A stretch of DNA of 64,000 nucleotides from Albidovulum sp. (GCA_020637635.1 JACKKB010000005.1:1-64000), one strand, 5' to 3'. Positions 53,368 to 63,117 are shown, counted from the first letter of the stretch. The notes: generated from the letters alone by a model not told the origin. Made by a program: numbers and translations.

Positions 53368-56136
53368 ATGAACGCCGAAGAGCCGCAGATCGACACGTCG
53401 CCCAGGGTTTCGGACGAGGTTCGGCGGACCACATGCTACATGTGCGCCTGCCGCTGCGGCATCAACGTGCACCTGAAGTCGGGCAAGGTCTCCTATATCG
53501 AGGGCAATCGCGACCACCCGGTGAACCGGGGCGTTCTCTGCGCCAAGGGGGCGGCCGGGATCATGCAGGTGACCGCGCCCTCGCGGCTGCGCGCGCCGCT
53601 GAAGCGGGTCGGCCCGCGCGGCTCGGGCGCGTTCGAGGAAATCACCTGGGACGAGGCGCTCGAGCTTGCCGTTTCCTGGCTGAAGCCGCTGCGCGAGGCG
53701 GCGCCGGAAAAGCTCGCCTTCTTCACCGGCCGCGACCAGTCGCAGAGCTTCACGAGCTTCTGGGCCCAGGGGTTCGGCACCCCGAACTATGCCGCCCATG
53801 GCGGGTTCTGCTCGGTCAACATGGCGGCGGCCGGCATCTACACGATGGGCGGCGCGTTCTGGGAATTCGGCCAGCCCGACTGGGACCGCGCGAAGCTCTT
53901 CCTGCTCTTCGGGGTCGCCGAGGACCACGATTCCAACCCGATCAAGATCGGCATCGGCAAGCTCAAGGCGCGCGGCGCCCGCGTCATCGGCATCAACCCG
54001 GTCCGCACCGGATACAACGGCGTCGCCGACGACTGGTATGGCATCACGCCGGGCACGGACGGGCTCCTGATCCTCGCCCTCGTCCACGAGCTTCTGAAGG
54101 CCGGCAAGGTCGATCTCGACTATCTGGCGCGGTGGACGAATGCGCCCTGTCTCGTAGGCGATGACGGGCTTCTGCTGCGCGATGCCGAAGGGCGGCTTCT
54201 GGTCGTGGACCGCGTCACCGGCAAGCCCGCGCCCTTCGACCGAAAGGGGGTCCGGCCCGACCTCGGCGCCAGGCATGCGGGCGCGCGCACCGTCTTCCAG
54301 CACCTCGCCGAACGCTATCTCGATCCTGGCTACGCAGCCGAGGCCGTGGCCGAACGGACCGGCATTTCCGCAAGCCGTATCAAGGGGCTTGCGGCGGAAC
54401 TTGCCGCGGCTTTCGACGCCCCCGTGGTGATCGAGCAGCCCTGGACGGATTTCCGCGGCGAGCGCCATGCAACCATGACCGGCCGGCCGATCGCCATGCA
54501 TGCGATGCGCGGCATCTCGGCGCATTCGAACGGCTTCCAGACCGCCCGCGCGCTGCATCTTCTGCAGATCCTGCTCGGTTCGGTCGAGACGCCCGGTGGC
54601 TTTCGCTTCAAGCCGCCCTATCCGAAGCCCTTCGATGCCCATCCGGTGCCGCACGCTGTCTGCGAGGCTGGCAAGCCGCTCGGCGGCCCCCATCTGGGCT
54701 TCGTGCACGGGCCCGAGCATCTGGCGCTGAAGTCCGACGGTAGCCCGGCGCGGATCGACAAGGCGTTCTCCTGGGAAAATCCGCTCTCTGCCCACGGGCT
54801 CATGCACATGCTGATCCCGAACGCCCATGCCGGCGATCCCTACCGGATCGATACCATGTTGCTCTACATGGCCAACATGGCGTGGAACTCGTCGATGAAC
54901 ACGGCCGCGGTGATGGAGATGCTCACCGACCGGGACGAGGCGGGCGAGTACAAGATCCCGCGGATCATCTATTCCGATGCCTATGCCTCTGAAATGGTGG
55001 CCTATTCCGATCTCGTCCTGCCAGACACCACCTATCTGGAGCGTCACGACTGCATCTCGCTTCTCGACCGGCCGATCTGCGAGGCCGACGCCGCCGCCGA
55101 TGCCATCCGCTGGCCGGTGATTCCGCCGGACCGAGAGGTGCGCGGCTTTCAGTCGGTGCTCATTGATCTGGCCAACCGGTTGCGCCTGCCCGGGTTCGTC
55201 GATGCCGAGGGGCGCGCGAAGTATCGCGACTATGCCGACTACATGGTGACCCATGAGCGCCGGCCCGGGGTCGGTCCGCTCATGGGGTGGCGCGGCAACG
55301 GCGCGCAGATGGGGCGCGGCGCGGTGAACCCCGACCAGATGCAGCGCTACATCGAAAACGGCGGTTTCTGCACCGTCCATGTGCCCGCCGATGCCGCCTT
55401 CTTCAAACCCTGGAATGCCGGCTATCAGGATTGGGCCGTAAGCCTAGGATTTTACGACAAACCCCAACCCTATCTCTTCTCGCTCTGGTCGGAACCTCTG
55501 CAACGGTTCCGCCGCGCCGCGGAGGGTCACGGAGAGCTGCAGCCGCCCGAACATCTGCGCGCCGGGCTGATCGGCGCGATGGATCCGCTGCCTGTCTGGC
55601 ATCCGCCCTTCGGCGCCGCCGCCGGCGCCGACTATCCGGTCCACGCGCTCACCCAGCGGCCGATGGCCATGTATCATTCCTGGGGCTCGCAGAACGCCTG
55701 GCTGCGGCAGATTCACGGCCACAATCCCCTCTACCTGCCGACGGCTCTGTGGGAGCGTCACGGATTCGAGGAGGGCGACTGGGCCCGCGTCACCTCGCCC
55801 TCGGGCGAGATCACGGTGCCGGTGGCGCATATGGCGGGGCTCAACGATCACACGATCTGGACCTGGAATGCGATCGGCAAACGCCGCGGCGCATGGGCCC
55901 TCGACCCCGAGGCGCCAGAGGCGACAAAAGGGTTTCTTCTCAATCACCTGATAGACGAACTTCTGCCGGACCGCGGCGACGGCATTCGCCGTCCGAACGC
56001 CGATCCGGTGACCGGGCAGGCGGCCTGGTTCGACCTGCGCGTGAGGATCGAGAAGGTCGCGCCGCGCGACGCGAGCCTGCCCACCTTTCCGGTGCTGCAC
56101 TCGCCGGTGCCGCCGGCTAGGAGGAACCGCCCATGA
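53368..56136 (+). CDS. soeA: Sulfite:quinone dehydrogenase, molybdopterin subunit SoeA
   Basis: 922 residues of the complex iron-sulfur molybdoenzyme family. N-terminal [4Fe-4S] motif C23-x2-C26-x3-C30...C58 (CYMCACRCG...GVLCAKG). The molybdopterin domain shows FTGRDQSQSFTSFWAQGFG, and the C-terminal dinucleotide-binding domain ends near LFSLWSE...HSWGSQNAW. There is no twin-arginine signal, so it faces the cytoplasm, as expected for SoeABC, which oxidises cytoplasmic sulfite to sulfate. It sits directly downstream of the Xsc genes. Start ATG: MNAEEPQIDTSP. Confidence 0.9.
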   Translation: MNAEEPQIDTSPRVSDEVRRTTCYMCACRCGINVHLKSGKVSYIEGNRDHPVNRGVLCAKGAAGIMQVTAPSRLRAPLKRVGPRGSGAFEEITWDEALELAVSWLKPLREAAPEKLAFFTGRDQSQSFTSFWAQGFGTPNYAAHGGFCSVNMAAAGIYTMGGAFWEFGQPDWDRAKLFLLFGVAEDHDSNPIKIGIGKLKARGARVIGINPVRTGYNGVADDWYGITPGTDGLLILALVHELLKAGKVDLDYLARWTNAPCLVGDDGLLLRDAEGRLLVVDRVTGKPAPFDRKGVRPDLGARHAGARTVFQHLAERYLDPGYAAEAVAERTGISASRIKGLAAELAAAFDAPVVIEQPWTDFRGERHATMTGRPIAMHAMRGISAHSNGFQTARALHLLQILLGSVETPGGFRFKPPYPKPFDAHPVPHAVCEAGKPLGGPHLGFVHGPEHLALKSDGSPARIDKAFSWENPLSAHGLMHMLIPNAHAGDPYRIDTMLLYMANMAWNSSMNTAAVMEMLTDRDEAGEYKIPRIIYSDAYASEMVAYSDLVLPDTTYLERHDCISLLDRPICEADAAADAIRWPVIPPDREVRGFQSVLIDLANRLRLPGFVDAEGRAKYRDYADYMVTHERRPGVGPLMGWRGNGAQMGRGAVNPDQMQRYIENGGFCTVHVPADAAFFKPWNAGYQDWAVSLGFYDKPQPYLFSLWSEPLQRFRRAAEGHGELQPPEHLRAGLIGAMDPLPVWHPPFGAAAGADYPVHALTQRPMAMYHSWGSQNAWLRQIHGHNPLYLPTALWERHGFEEGDWARVTSPSGEITVPVAHMAGLNDHTIWTWNAIGKRRGAWALDPEAPEATKGFLLNHLIDELLPDRGDGIRRPNADPVTGQAAWFDLRVRIEKVAPRDASLPTFPVLHSPVPPARRNRP

Positions 56137-56867
56137 CCGCCCTGCCGCCTCCCTCCGCCCGCAAGCTCGGCCTGGTGATCGACCTTGACACCTGCGTCGG
56201 CTGTCAGGCCTGCGTGACCGCCTGCAAGGGCTGGAACGATCAGGGTGCCGGCGCACCGCTCTCGGACATGAACGCTTATGGTTCAGAGCCTTGCGGGACG
56301 TTCCTAAACCGTGTTCACAGCTATGAGACGCAGCCCGTCGAGGGCCCGGCCGAGGTCGTCAACTTCCCGCGCTCCTGTCTGCACTGCGAAAACGCGCCCT
56401 GCGTCACCGTCTGCCCGACCGGCGCCAGCTTCAAGCGCGCCGAGGACGGCATCGTGCTTGTCAACGAGGACGCCTGCATCGGCTGCGGGCTCTGCGCCTG
56501 GGCCTGTCCCTATGGCGCGCGCGAACTGGATGCCGCGGCCGGGGTGATGAAGAAATGCACGCTCTGCGTCGACCGGATCTACAACGAGACCCTGCCCGAG
56601 GAGGACCGCGTCCCGGCCTGCGTGCGCACCTGCCCGACGGGCGCGCGCCATTTCGGCGATCTCGGCGACCCGGAGAGCGCGGTGAGCCGCCTTGTCGCCG
56701 AGCGCGGCGGCTACGACCTGATGCCGGGGATGGAGACGAAGCCGGTGAACAAGTATCTGCCGCCGCGGCGCAAGGGGGCCGCGGCCGCCGGTCCGCTCGA
56801 CCCGCTCGTCGATCTCGAGGCCAGGGGCGTCGCGGGCTGGCTGGACCGGATCCTGGGGGCGTTCTGA
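56133..56867 (+). CDS. soeB: Sulfite:quinone dehydrogenase, iron-sulfur subunit SoeB
   Basis: 244 residues with four [4Fe-4S] motifs: CVGCQACVTACKGWN, CLHCENAPCVTVCPTG, CIGCGLCAWACPYG, and KCTLCVDRI joined to CVRTCPTG. It is the electron-transfer subunit between SoeA and SoeC. Overlap with soeA is 4 bp and with soeC 1 bp. Confidence 0.92.
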   Translation: MTALPPPSARKLGLVIDLDTCVGCQACVTACKGWNDQGAGAPLSDMNAYGSEPCGTFLNRVHSYETQPVEGPAEVVNFPRSCLHCENAPCVTVCPTGASFKRAEDGIVLVNEDACIGCGLCAWACPYGARELDAAAGVMKKCTLCVDRIYNETLPEEDRVPACVRTCPTGARHFGDLGDPESAVSRLVAERGGYDLMPGMETKPVNKYLPPRRKGAAAAGPLDPLVDLEARGVAGWLDRILGAF

Positions 56868-57736
56868 TGCATCCCGCGCCCTCCGTCATCGTCTTCAGCG
56901 TGCTTTCCGGCGCCGGGTTCGGGCTGCTGGCCTTTCTGGCACTCGGCCTGCCGATCGTGCTCGGGACTGACGCGCTCCTGCTCTGGGGCGCCGGCTATGC
57001 GCTTGCCGTCACGGGCCTCGTCGCTTCGACCTTCCACCTCGGCAATCCGCGCCGCGCGCTCAAGGCCTACACCCAGTGGCGCACCAGCTGGCTGAGCCGC
57101 GAGGCCTGGGCCGCCACCGGCACGCTCGTCCTGCTGGCGCCCGTCGCGCTGGCCGCCGTCTTCGGCGTGCCGATGCCGGCGCATTTCGGTATCGTCGGCA
57201 CCGTGCTGGCGCTCTTGACCGTCTTCTCGACGGCGCAGATCTACGCCCAGCTCGCGACCGTTCCGCGTTGGAACCACGGGTCGGTGCCGGCGATCTTCCT
57301 CGTCTTCTCGCTGGCGGGCGGGGCGATCCTTGCCGGCGCGCAGATCCCGGCCGCGGTGCTGACGGTGCTTCTGGCGCCCTTGCTCGTCTGGAGCTTCCGC
57401 GACGGCGACACCCGCTTTGCCCGCCGCGGCGAGACGCTGCAGAGCGCGACCGGTCTCGGCCCCGATCCGCGCGTGCTGGCCCAGGCCCATACCGCGCCCA
57501 ACTACCTCATGCGCGAGATGATCTTCCGCGTCGGCCGCAAGCATTCCCGGCGGCTGCGGATCATCGCGGTCCTCTGCGCCGCCGTCCTGCCGGCCGCGAT
57601 CACCCTCTTCGTGCCGCCGATCCCGCCGGTGCGGGTCGGTGCCTTCCTCATCCATCTCATGGGCGCCTTCGCCCAGCGCTGGCTCTTCTTCGCCGAGGCC
57701 GAACACGTGGTCGGCCTCTACTACGGCGCCCGTTGA
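56867..57736 (+). CDS. soeC: Sulfite:quinone dehydrogenase, membrane anchor SoeC (DmsC-like)
   Basis: 289 residues with eight predicted membrane helices of the DmsC/NrfD type (SVIVFSVLSGAGFGLLAF, ALLTVFSTAQIYAQLA, FLIHLMGAFAQRWLFFAEAEH). It anchors SoeAB and passes electrons to the quinone pool. The ATG overlaps the soeB stop by 1 bp. Confidence 0.9.
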   Translation: MHPAPSVIVFSVLSGAGFGLLAFLALGLPIVLGTDALLLWGAGYALAVTGLVASTFHLGNPRRALKAYTQWRTSWLSREAWAATGTLVLLAPVALAAVFGVPMPAHFGIVGTVLALLTVFSTAQIYAQLATVPRWNHGSVPAIFLVFSLAGGAILAGAQIPAAVLTVLLAPLLVWSFRDGDTRFARRGETLQSATGLGPDPRVLAQAHTAPNYLMREMIFRVGRKHSRRLRIIAVLCAAVLPAAITLFVPPIPPVRVGAFLIHLMGAFAQRWLFFAEAEHVVGLYYGAR

Positions 57737-57804
57737 GGCGCCTTTCCGCTGGCCACCCAGACCCGGCTTGGCTAGGCTCCGCCCGGAAACCGCAGGAGTG
57801 TCCC

Positions 57805-58800
57805 ATGGGCTTCAGAGCGCTCGTCGTCGAGAGGGATGACGAAGGAAAGACCCTGGCAGCCGTCCGCATGGCGGAGGAGTCGGATCTGCCCGCCGGCGAG
57901 GTGCTGGTTCGCGTCGACCATTCCACCGTGAACTACAAGGACGGTCTCTGCATCGGCCCGGGCGGCGGGCTGGTGCGGACCTATCCGCATGTGCCGGGTA
58001 TCGATTTCGCGGGCACGGTCGAGAGCTCGGATGATCCGCGCTACAAGGCCGGCGACAAGGTCGTGCTGACCGGCTGGCGCGTGGGCGAGACGCGCTGGGG
58101 CGGCTATGCCGAAAAGGCCCGCGTTCCGGCCGACTTCCTCGTGCCGCTGCCGGCGGGGTTCTCGACCCGTGCGGCGATGGCGGTCGGCACCGCCGGGCTG
58201 ACGGCGATGCTCGCCATCATGGCGCTCGAGGATCACGGGCTGAAGCCGGGGCAGGGGCCGGTGCTGGTCACCGGCGCCGCGGGCGGCGTCGGTTCGGTTG
58301 CCGTCGCGGTTCTTGCCCATCTCGGCCACGAGGTCGCGGCCGTGACCGGCCGCCCCGACCAGGCCGATTACCTGACCGGCCTTGGTGCCAGCCGGATCGT
58401 CCCGCGCGAGGAGTTCGCCGAGGTGACGAGGAAACCGCTCGAATCGGAGCTCTGGGCCGGCTGCGTCGATGCCGTCGCCGGCGTGATGCTCGGCCGGGTG
58501 CTGAAGCAGATGGCCTACGGCGCCTCGGTCGCCGCGATCGGCCTGGCCGGCGGCGCCGCGATCGAGGGCGCGCTGATCACGCCATTCATCCTGCGCGGCG
58601 TGAACCTTCTCGGCATCGACAGCGTGATGCAGCCCTATGCCAACCGGCTGCGCGCCTGGAGCCGGATCTCCCGGGACCTGCCGATGGACCGGCTCGAGGC
58701 GATGATCGTGCCGGCCGGGCTGTCCGACCTGCCCGAACTCGGCGCCGCGATCCTGAAGGGGCAGGTGCGGGGCCGCGTCGTCGTCGATGTGAGGAGTTAG
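57805..58800 (+). CDS. acuI: MDR-family acrylyl-CoA reductase (AcuI/YhdH type)
   Basis: 331 residues of the zinc-free medium-chain dehydrogenase family. Motifs are HSTVNYKDGLCIGPGGG, PHVPGIDFAGTV and the cofactor loop VTGAAGGVGSVAVAVLAHLG. AcuI reduces acryloyl-CoA to propionyl-CoA with NADPH, in 3-hydroxypropionate or DMSP breakdown. It has its own CAGGAG ribosome site 68 bp after soeC and does not clearly belong to the sulfonate operon. Confidence 0.87.
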   Translation: MGFRALVVERDDEGKTLAAVRMAEESDLPAGEVLVRVDHSTVNYKDGLCIGPGGGLVRTYPHVPGIDFAGTVESSDDPRYKAGDKVVLTGWRVGETRWGGYAEKARVPADFLVPLPAGFSTRAAMAVGTAGLTAMLAIMALEDHGLKPGQGPVLVTGAAGGVGSVAVAVLAHLGHEVAAVTGRPDQADYLTGLGASRIVPREEFAEVTRKPLESELWAGCVDAVAGVMLGRVLKQMAYGASVAAIGLAGGAAIEGALITPFILRGVNLLGIDSVMQPYANRLRAWSRISRDLPMDRLEAMIVPAGLSDLPELGAAILKGQVRGRVVVDVRS

Positions 58801-58804
58801 GGCG

Positions 58805-59197
58805 ATGATCGAGGGGGCCTGCCACTGCGGCGCGGTTACCTGGGTATTCCGGGGCGAGCCCGACGGGGCGACCGCCTGCAACTGTACGATCTGCCGCCGC
58901 TACGGCGTCCTGTGGATCTATGACTACGACGGCGAGGGGATCGCTGTCGGCGGCCCGACGACGGAATATGTCCGCGGCAGCCGCTCCATCGGCTTTCACT
59001 TCTGTCCGACCTGCGGCTGTGTTGCCGCCTGGAGGGCGCGGGAGGCGGCGCCGGACGGGCGGGTGTGCAGCGCGGTCAACGTGCGCCTGGCGGCACCCGA
59101 GGCGGTCGCGCATCTGCCGATCTGCCATTTCGACGGGCTCGTCGGCTTCGACGACCTGCCGCGGGACGGCAAATGTGTCGCCGACCTCTGGGCATAG
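58805..59197 (+). CDS. GFA (glutathione-dependent formaldehyde-activating)-domain protein
   Basis: 130 residues with the GFA zinc-binding cysteine pattern: ACHCGAVTW (C7, C9), CNCTICRRYG (C28, C31) and FCPTCGC (about C90, C93). Such proteins bind zinc; activity toward formaldehyde-glutathione has been questioned for many. It follows the acuI-like gene by 4 bp and is likely co-transcribed. Confidence 0.9.
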   Translation: MIEGACHCGAVTWVFRGEPDGATACNCTICRRYGVLWIYDYDGEGIAVGGPTTEYVRGSRSIGFHFCPTCGCVAAWRAREAAPDGRVCSAVNVRLAAPEAVAHLPICHFDGLVGFDDLPRDGKCVADLWA

Positions 59198-59245
59198 GTC
59201 GCCCGCCATGGCCGGCCGGGGGAAGCGATGCTAGACTTGCGGGCG

Positions 59246-59280
59246 CGTTACCGCTAAGAGCGCGAGTGTTAGCGCTAACA
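59246..59280. promoter_or_regulatory. Paired LacI-type operators before zwf
   Basis: TGTTAGCGCTAACA (59267-59280) is a perfect 14-bp palindrome. A degraded copy GTTACCGCTAAG lies upstream (59247-59258); its core TTACCGCTAA aligns with TTAGCGCTAA exactly 21 bp away, two helical turns. The perfect site is 20 bp before the zwf ATG. LacI-family regulators of central carbon metabolism use this type of site; from memory, CceR of Rhodobacter sphaeroides controls Entner-Doudoroff genes this way. Confidence 0.75.
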
Positions 59281-59299
59281 ATACAGCAGGAACAAGACC

Positions 59300-60754
59300 A
59301 TGGTTTCGCGCGTCATTCCGGTCGACCCCTTCGACCTCGTCGTCTTCGGCGCCACCGGCGATCTTGCCCGGCGCAAGATCCTGCCCGGCCTCTTCCGCCG
59401 CTACATCGCCGGCCAGATCCCCGAAAGCTCGCGCATCACCGGCGCCGCCCGCGCCGAGATGACGGACGGCGCGTTCCGCACCTTCGTGGCAAGCGCGCTC
59501 GAGGAGTTCCTGGATGCCGCGAAGCGCCCGGACGAGGCCGTGAAGGGCTTCCTTGCCCATCTGCATTACGTGCGGCTCGACGCAACCGGCGAGGCGGGCT
59601 GGGACAGGCTCGCGGCGCGCATTCGCAGGGATGTCGTGCAGGCCTTCTACTTCTCCGTGGCGCCGGCGCTTTTCGGCGATCTGGCCGAACGGCTGCACCG
59701 CCACGGCATTGCCACCGCATCGGCGCGGATCGTCGTGGAGAAACCCTTTGGCCACGATCTTGACAGCGCGCGTGCGCTGAACGTGACGCTTGCGGCACAT
59801 TTCGCCGAAAGCCAGATCTACCGGATCGACCACTATCTCGGCAAGGAGACGGTGCAGAACCTGATGGCGGTGCGGTTCGCCAACATCCTCTTCGAACCGC
59901 TGTGGAACGCGCGCCATATCGACCATGTGCAGATCACCGTGGCCGAGACCGTCGGCGTCGGCGGCCGCGGCGCCTATTACGACACCTCGGGCGCCATGCG
60001 GGACATGGTGCAGAACCACATGATGCAGCTTCTCTGTCTCATCGCCATGGAGCCGCCCTACGAATTCGAACCGGGCGCGGTGCGCGACGAGAAGCTGAAG
60101 GTGATCCATGCGCTCGAACCGGTCGGGCCCGAGGATATCGTGCGCGGCCAGTATCGTGGCAGCGAGGGCAGGCTCTCCTATGTCGAGGATGCCGAGAACC
60201 CGGGTTCGCTGACCGAAAGCTACATCGCGCTCAAGGTCGAGGTGGCGAACTGGCGCTGGAAGGGCACGCCCTTCTACCTGCGCACCGGCAAGCGTCTGCG
60301 CGCCCGCGCCTCCGAGATCGCCATCGTCTTCAAGGAGGTGCCGCATTCGATCTTCGGCGACGAGGAGGGCTGGCGCGAGAACGTGCTGGCGATCCGGCTG
60401 CAGCCGAACGAGGGCATGACGCTTTCGGTGATGATCAAGGAGCCCGGGCCGGGCGGGATGCGTCTGACCGAGGTGCCGCTCGACATGTCCTTCGCCGAAG
60501 CCCTCGGCGCGGAGGGCGCGGACATTCCCGATGCCTACGAGCGGCTGATCATGGATGTGATCCGCGGCAACCAGACGCTTTTCATGCGCGGGGACGAGGT
60601 CGAGGCCGCCTGGGCCTGGGCCGATCCGATCATCGCCGGCTGGGAAGCCCGCGAGGATCGCCCGAAGGGTTATGACAGCGGTTCGTCCGGGCCCGAGGAT
60701 GCGCTCATGCTCCTGCACCGCGACGGCCGCCGATGGCGGGAGATACGCGAATGA
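59300..60754 (+). CDS. zwf: Glucose-6-phosphate 1-dehydrogenase
   Basis: 484 residues. The nucleotide loop FGATGDLARRKILPGLF, the active-site signature RIDHYLGKETVQNL (catalytic His) and the GKRLRAR region are present. It oxidises glucose-6-phosphate to 6-phosphogluconolactone, entering the Entner-Doudoroff or pentose phosphate route. It overlaps pgl by 4 bp; operon zwf-pgl-pgi. Confidence 0.97.
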   Translation: MVSRVIPVDPFDLVVFGATGDLARRKILPGLFRRYIAGQIPESSRITGAARAEMTDGAFRTFVASALEEFLDAAKRPDEAVKGFLAHLHYVRLDATGEAGWDRLAARIRRDVVQAFYFSVAPALFGDLAERLHRHGIATASARIVVEKPFGHDLDSARALNVTLAAHFAESQIYRIDHYLGKETVQNLMAVRFANILFEPLWNARHIDHVQITVAETVGVGGRGAYYDTSGAMRDMVQNHMMQLLCLIAMEPPYEFEPGAVRDEKLKVIHALEPVGPEDIVRGQYRGSEGRLSYVEDAENPGSLTESYIALKVEVANWRWKGTPFYLRTGKRLRARASEIAIVFKEVPHSIFGDEEGWRENVLAIRLQPNEGMTLSVMIKEPGPGGMRLTEVPLDMSFAEALGAEGADIPDAYERLIMDVIRGNQTLFMRGDEVEAAWAWADPIIAGWEAREDRPKGYDSGSSGPEDALMLLHRDGRRWREIRE

Positions 60755-61422
60755 ACCTGATCGAATATCCCGATGCCGAGCTGTTGATGTTCGGCCTCGC
60801 CGACCGGCTGGCAAGCGACCTTGGCACGGCGATCCGCCAGAACGGGCGGGCGAGTTTCGCGGTGCCGGGCGGAACCACGCCGGGGCCGGTTTTCGACGTG
60901 ATGTCGGGGGTCGGGCTCGACTGGGAAAAGGTGACGGTATTGCCCACCGACGAACGCTGGGTGCCGCAAGGCGATCCGCGCTCGAACGCCGCGCTGATCC
61001 GGGCGCGGCTTCTGACCGGGCGCGCGGCGCCGGCGCGGTTCCTGTCGTTCCATTCCGAAGCGGCCACGCCCGAGGAGGCGACCGAGGCGCTCGCGGCCGC
61101 CGTCGACGCGCTTCGCCCGATCGATGTCGTCCTTCTCGGCATGGGCGCCGACATGCACATCGCCTCGCTCTTTCCCGGCGGCAGCAGGCTGGCCGAGGCG
61201 CTGGCCGAGGATGCGCCCGCGCTTGTCGCGATGCGGGCCCCGGGCGCGGTCGAACCCCGCGTCACGCTCAGCGCCCCGGTGCTCGCCGGCGCGATGGCGA
61301 TCCATGTCCTGATCACCGGCGAGGCCAAGCGCAAGGCGCTGGAACGGGCGCGGAGCCTGCCGCAGGCCGAGGCCCCGGTCCGCGCCGTTCTCGACAATGC
61401 CACCGTTCACTGGGCACCCTGA
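60751..61422 (+). CDS. pgl: 6-phosphogluconolactonase
   Basis: 223 residues of the DevB/NagB-like family: FAVPGGTTPGPVFDVM, LPTDERWVP and DVVLLGMGADMHIASLFPG with the catalytic His. It hydrolyses the lactone made by Zwf. The ATG overlaps the zwf stop by 4 bp. Confidence 0.96.
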   Translation: MNLIEYPDAELLMFGLADRLASDLGTAIRQNGRASFAVPGGTTPGPVFDVMSGVGLDWEKVTVLPTDERWVPQGDPRSNAALIRARLLTGRAAPARFLSFHSEAATPEEATEALAAAVDALRPIDVVLLGMGADMHIASLFPGGSRLAEALAEDAPALVAMRAPGAVEPRVTLSAPVLAGAMAIHVLITGEAKRKALERARSLPQAEAPVRAVLDNATVHWAP

Positions 61423-61453
61423 CCCCGCCCGCCATCGCGCAGACGAGTTGACC

Positions 61454-63055
61454 ATGACCACACCCTGGGAAGACCTCCGCTTTCACCACGACGGCGTCTC
61501 GGGCCACCCGATCCTGGCGCTCTTCGATCATCCCGGCCGCGCCGAGGCCTTCTCGATCCGCGCCGACGGGCTGCTCTTCGACTACTCGAAGACCTCGATC
61601 GACCCCCATGCGCGCGATCTTCTGATCCGGCTCGCCGAATCCGCGCATGTGGCCGAGCGGCGCGAGGCGATGTTCACCGGCGCGCGCATCAACGAGACGG
61701 AGGGCAGGGCGGTCCTGCACACGGCGCTGCGCAACCTCGAGGCCAGCGTGATCCTCGACGGCCGGGACGTGATGCCCGCGGTGCGCGAGACCTTCGCCCG
61801 AACCTCGGCCTTTGCCGCCGATGTCCGCTCCGGCGCCTTCCGCGGCCAGGGCGGTGCCATCACCGATGTCGTCAACATCGGCATCGGCGGGTCCGATCTC
61901 GGCCCGGCGATGGCGGCGCTCGCGCTCGCGCCCTATGCCGACGGGCCACGGGCGCATTTCGTCTCGAATGTCGACGGCGCCCATGTCCACGATGTGCTGA
62001 AGCCTCTCGACCCGGCGACGACGCTGATCGTGGTCGCGTCGAAGACCTTCACCACGATCGAGACCATGACCAATGCCGGGACCGCGCGCCGCTGGATGGC
62101 GGCGAAGGTTGCCGATCCGGCGGCCCAGTTCGCCGCCGTCTCGACCGCGCTCGACAGGACCGCGGGGTTCGGCATCGATCCCGCCCGCGTCTTCGGCTTC
62201 GAGGACTGGGTCGGCGGGCGCTATTCGATGTGGGGACCGATCGGGCTGTCGCTCATGATCGCGATCGGGCCGGAGAACTTTCGCGGCTTTCTTGACGGGG
62301 GCGCGGCGATGGACACGCATTTCCGCACCGCACCCTTTGCCGAGAACCTGCCGGTGATGCTGGCGCTCGTGGGCCTCTGGCACAACCAGATCTGCGGCCA
62401 CGCCACCCGCGCGGTCCTGCCCTATGAGCAGCGGCTGGCGCGGCTGCCGGCCTATCTGCAGCAGCTCGAGATGGAGAGCAACGGCAAGCGCGTCGCGATG
62501 GACGGAAGCGATCTGACGATGCAGTCCGGCCCCGTGGTCTGGGGCGAGCCCGGCACCAACGGCCAGCACGCCTTCTATCAGCTGATCCACCAGGGCACGC
62601 GGGTCATTCCCTGCGAATTCATGGTCGCGCGCGCGGGGCACGAGCCCGATCTCGCCCATCAGCACCGGCTTCTGGTTGCCAACTGCCTTGCCCAGGCCGA
62701 GGCGCTTCTGCGCGGCCGCACGCTCGAGACGGCGCGGGCGATCATGGCCGGGACGGGGCGCACGGGCGAAGAGCTCGAACGGCAGGCGCGCCACCGGGTC
62801 TTTCCCGGCAACCGGCCCTCGACGATGCTTGTCTACGACAGGCTCACGCCCTTCACGCTCGGCCAGATCGTGGCGCTCTACGAACACCGCGTCTTTGTTG
62901 AGGGCGTGATCCTCGGCATCAACTCCTTCGATCAGTGGGGCGTGGAGCTCGGCAAGGAGCTGGCGCTGGCGTTGGAACCCGTGCTCGACGGCCGCGCCGA
63001 CGGGGCCCATCTCGACGGCTCGACGCGGATGCTGGTCGCGGCACTCGCGACCTAG
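61454..63055 (+). CDS. pgi: Glucose-6-phosphate isomerase
   Basis: 533 residues. Signatures: IGIGGSDLGPAMA, SKTFTTIETMTNA, WVGGRYSMWGPIGL, EMESNGKRVAMDG, GEPGTNGQHAFYQLIHQG (catalytic region) and SFDQWGVELGKELA. It interconverts glucose-6-phosphate and fructose-6-phosphate. It lies 31 bp after pgl and closes the operon; glk converges from the other side. Confidence 0.97.
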   Translation: MTTPWEDLRFHHDGVSGHPILALFDHPGRAEAFSIRADGLLFDYSKTSIDPHARDLLIRLAESAHVAERREAMFTGARINETEGRAVLHTALRNLEASVILDGRDVMPAVRETFARTSAFAADVRSGAFRGQGGAITDVVNIGIGGSDLGPAMAALALAPYADGPRAHFVSNVDGAHVHDVLKPLDPATTLIVVASKTFTTIETMTNAGTARRWMAAKVADPAAQFAAVSTALDRTAGFGIDPARVFGFEDWVGGRYSMWGPIGLSLMIAIGPENFRGFLDGGAAMDTHFRTAPFAENLPVMLALVGLWHNQICGHATRAVLPYEQRLARLPAYLQQLEMESNGKRVAMDGSDLTMQSGPVVWGEPGTNGQHAFYQLIHQGTRVIPCEFMVARAGHEPDLAHQHRLLVANCLAQAEALLRGRTLETARAIMAGTGRTGEELERQARHRVFPGNRPSTMLVYDRLTPFTLGQIVALYEHRVFVEGVILGINSFDQWGVELGKELALALEPVLDGRADGAHLDGSTRMLVAALAT

Positions 63056-63117
63056 GCGGCCGGGATCTGCCGCCCGCTTCCGGCGCGCGCGTGGTCTCGC
63101 GCGCGGGGGCGTTGCGT

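Noticed and set aside
51967..55380. A 1,137-codon minus-strand open frame opposite pta, ackA and soeA
   Set aside because: Same shadow effect; the plus strand holds the conserved motifs.
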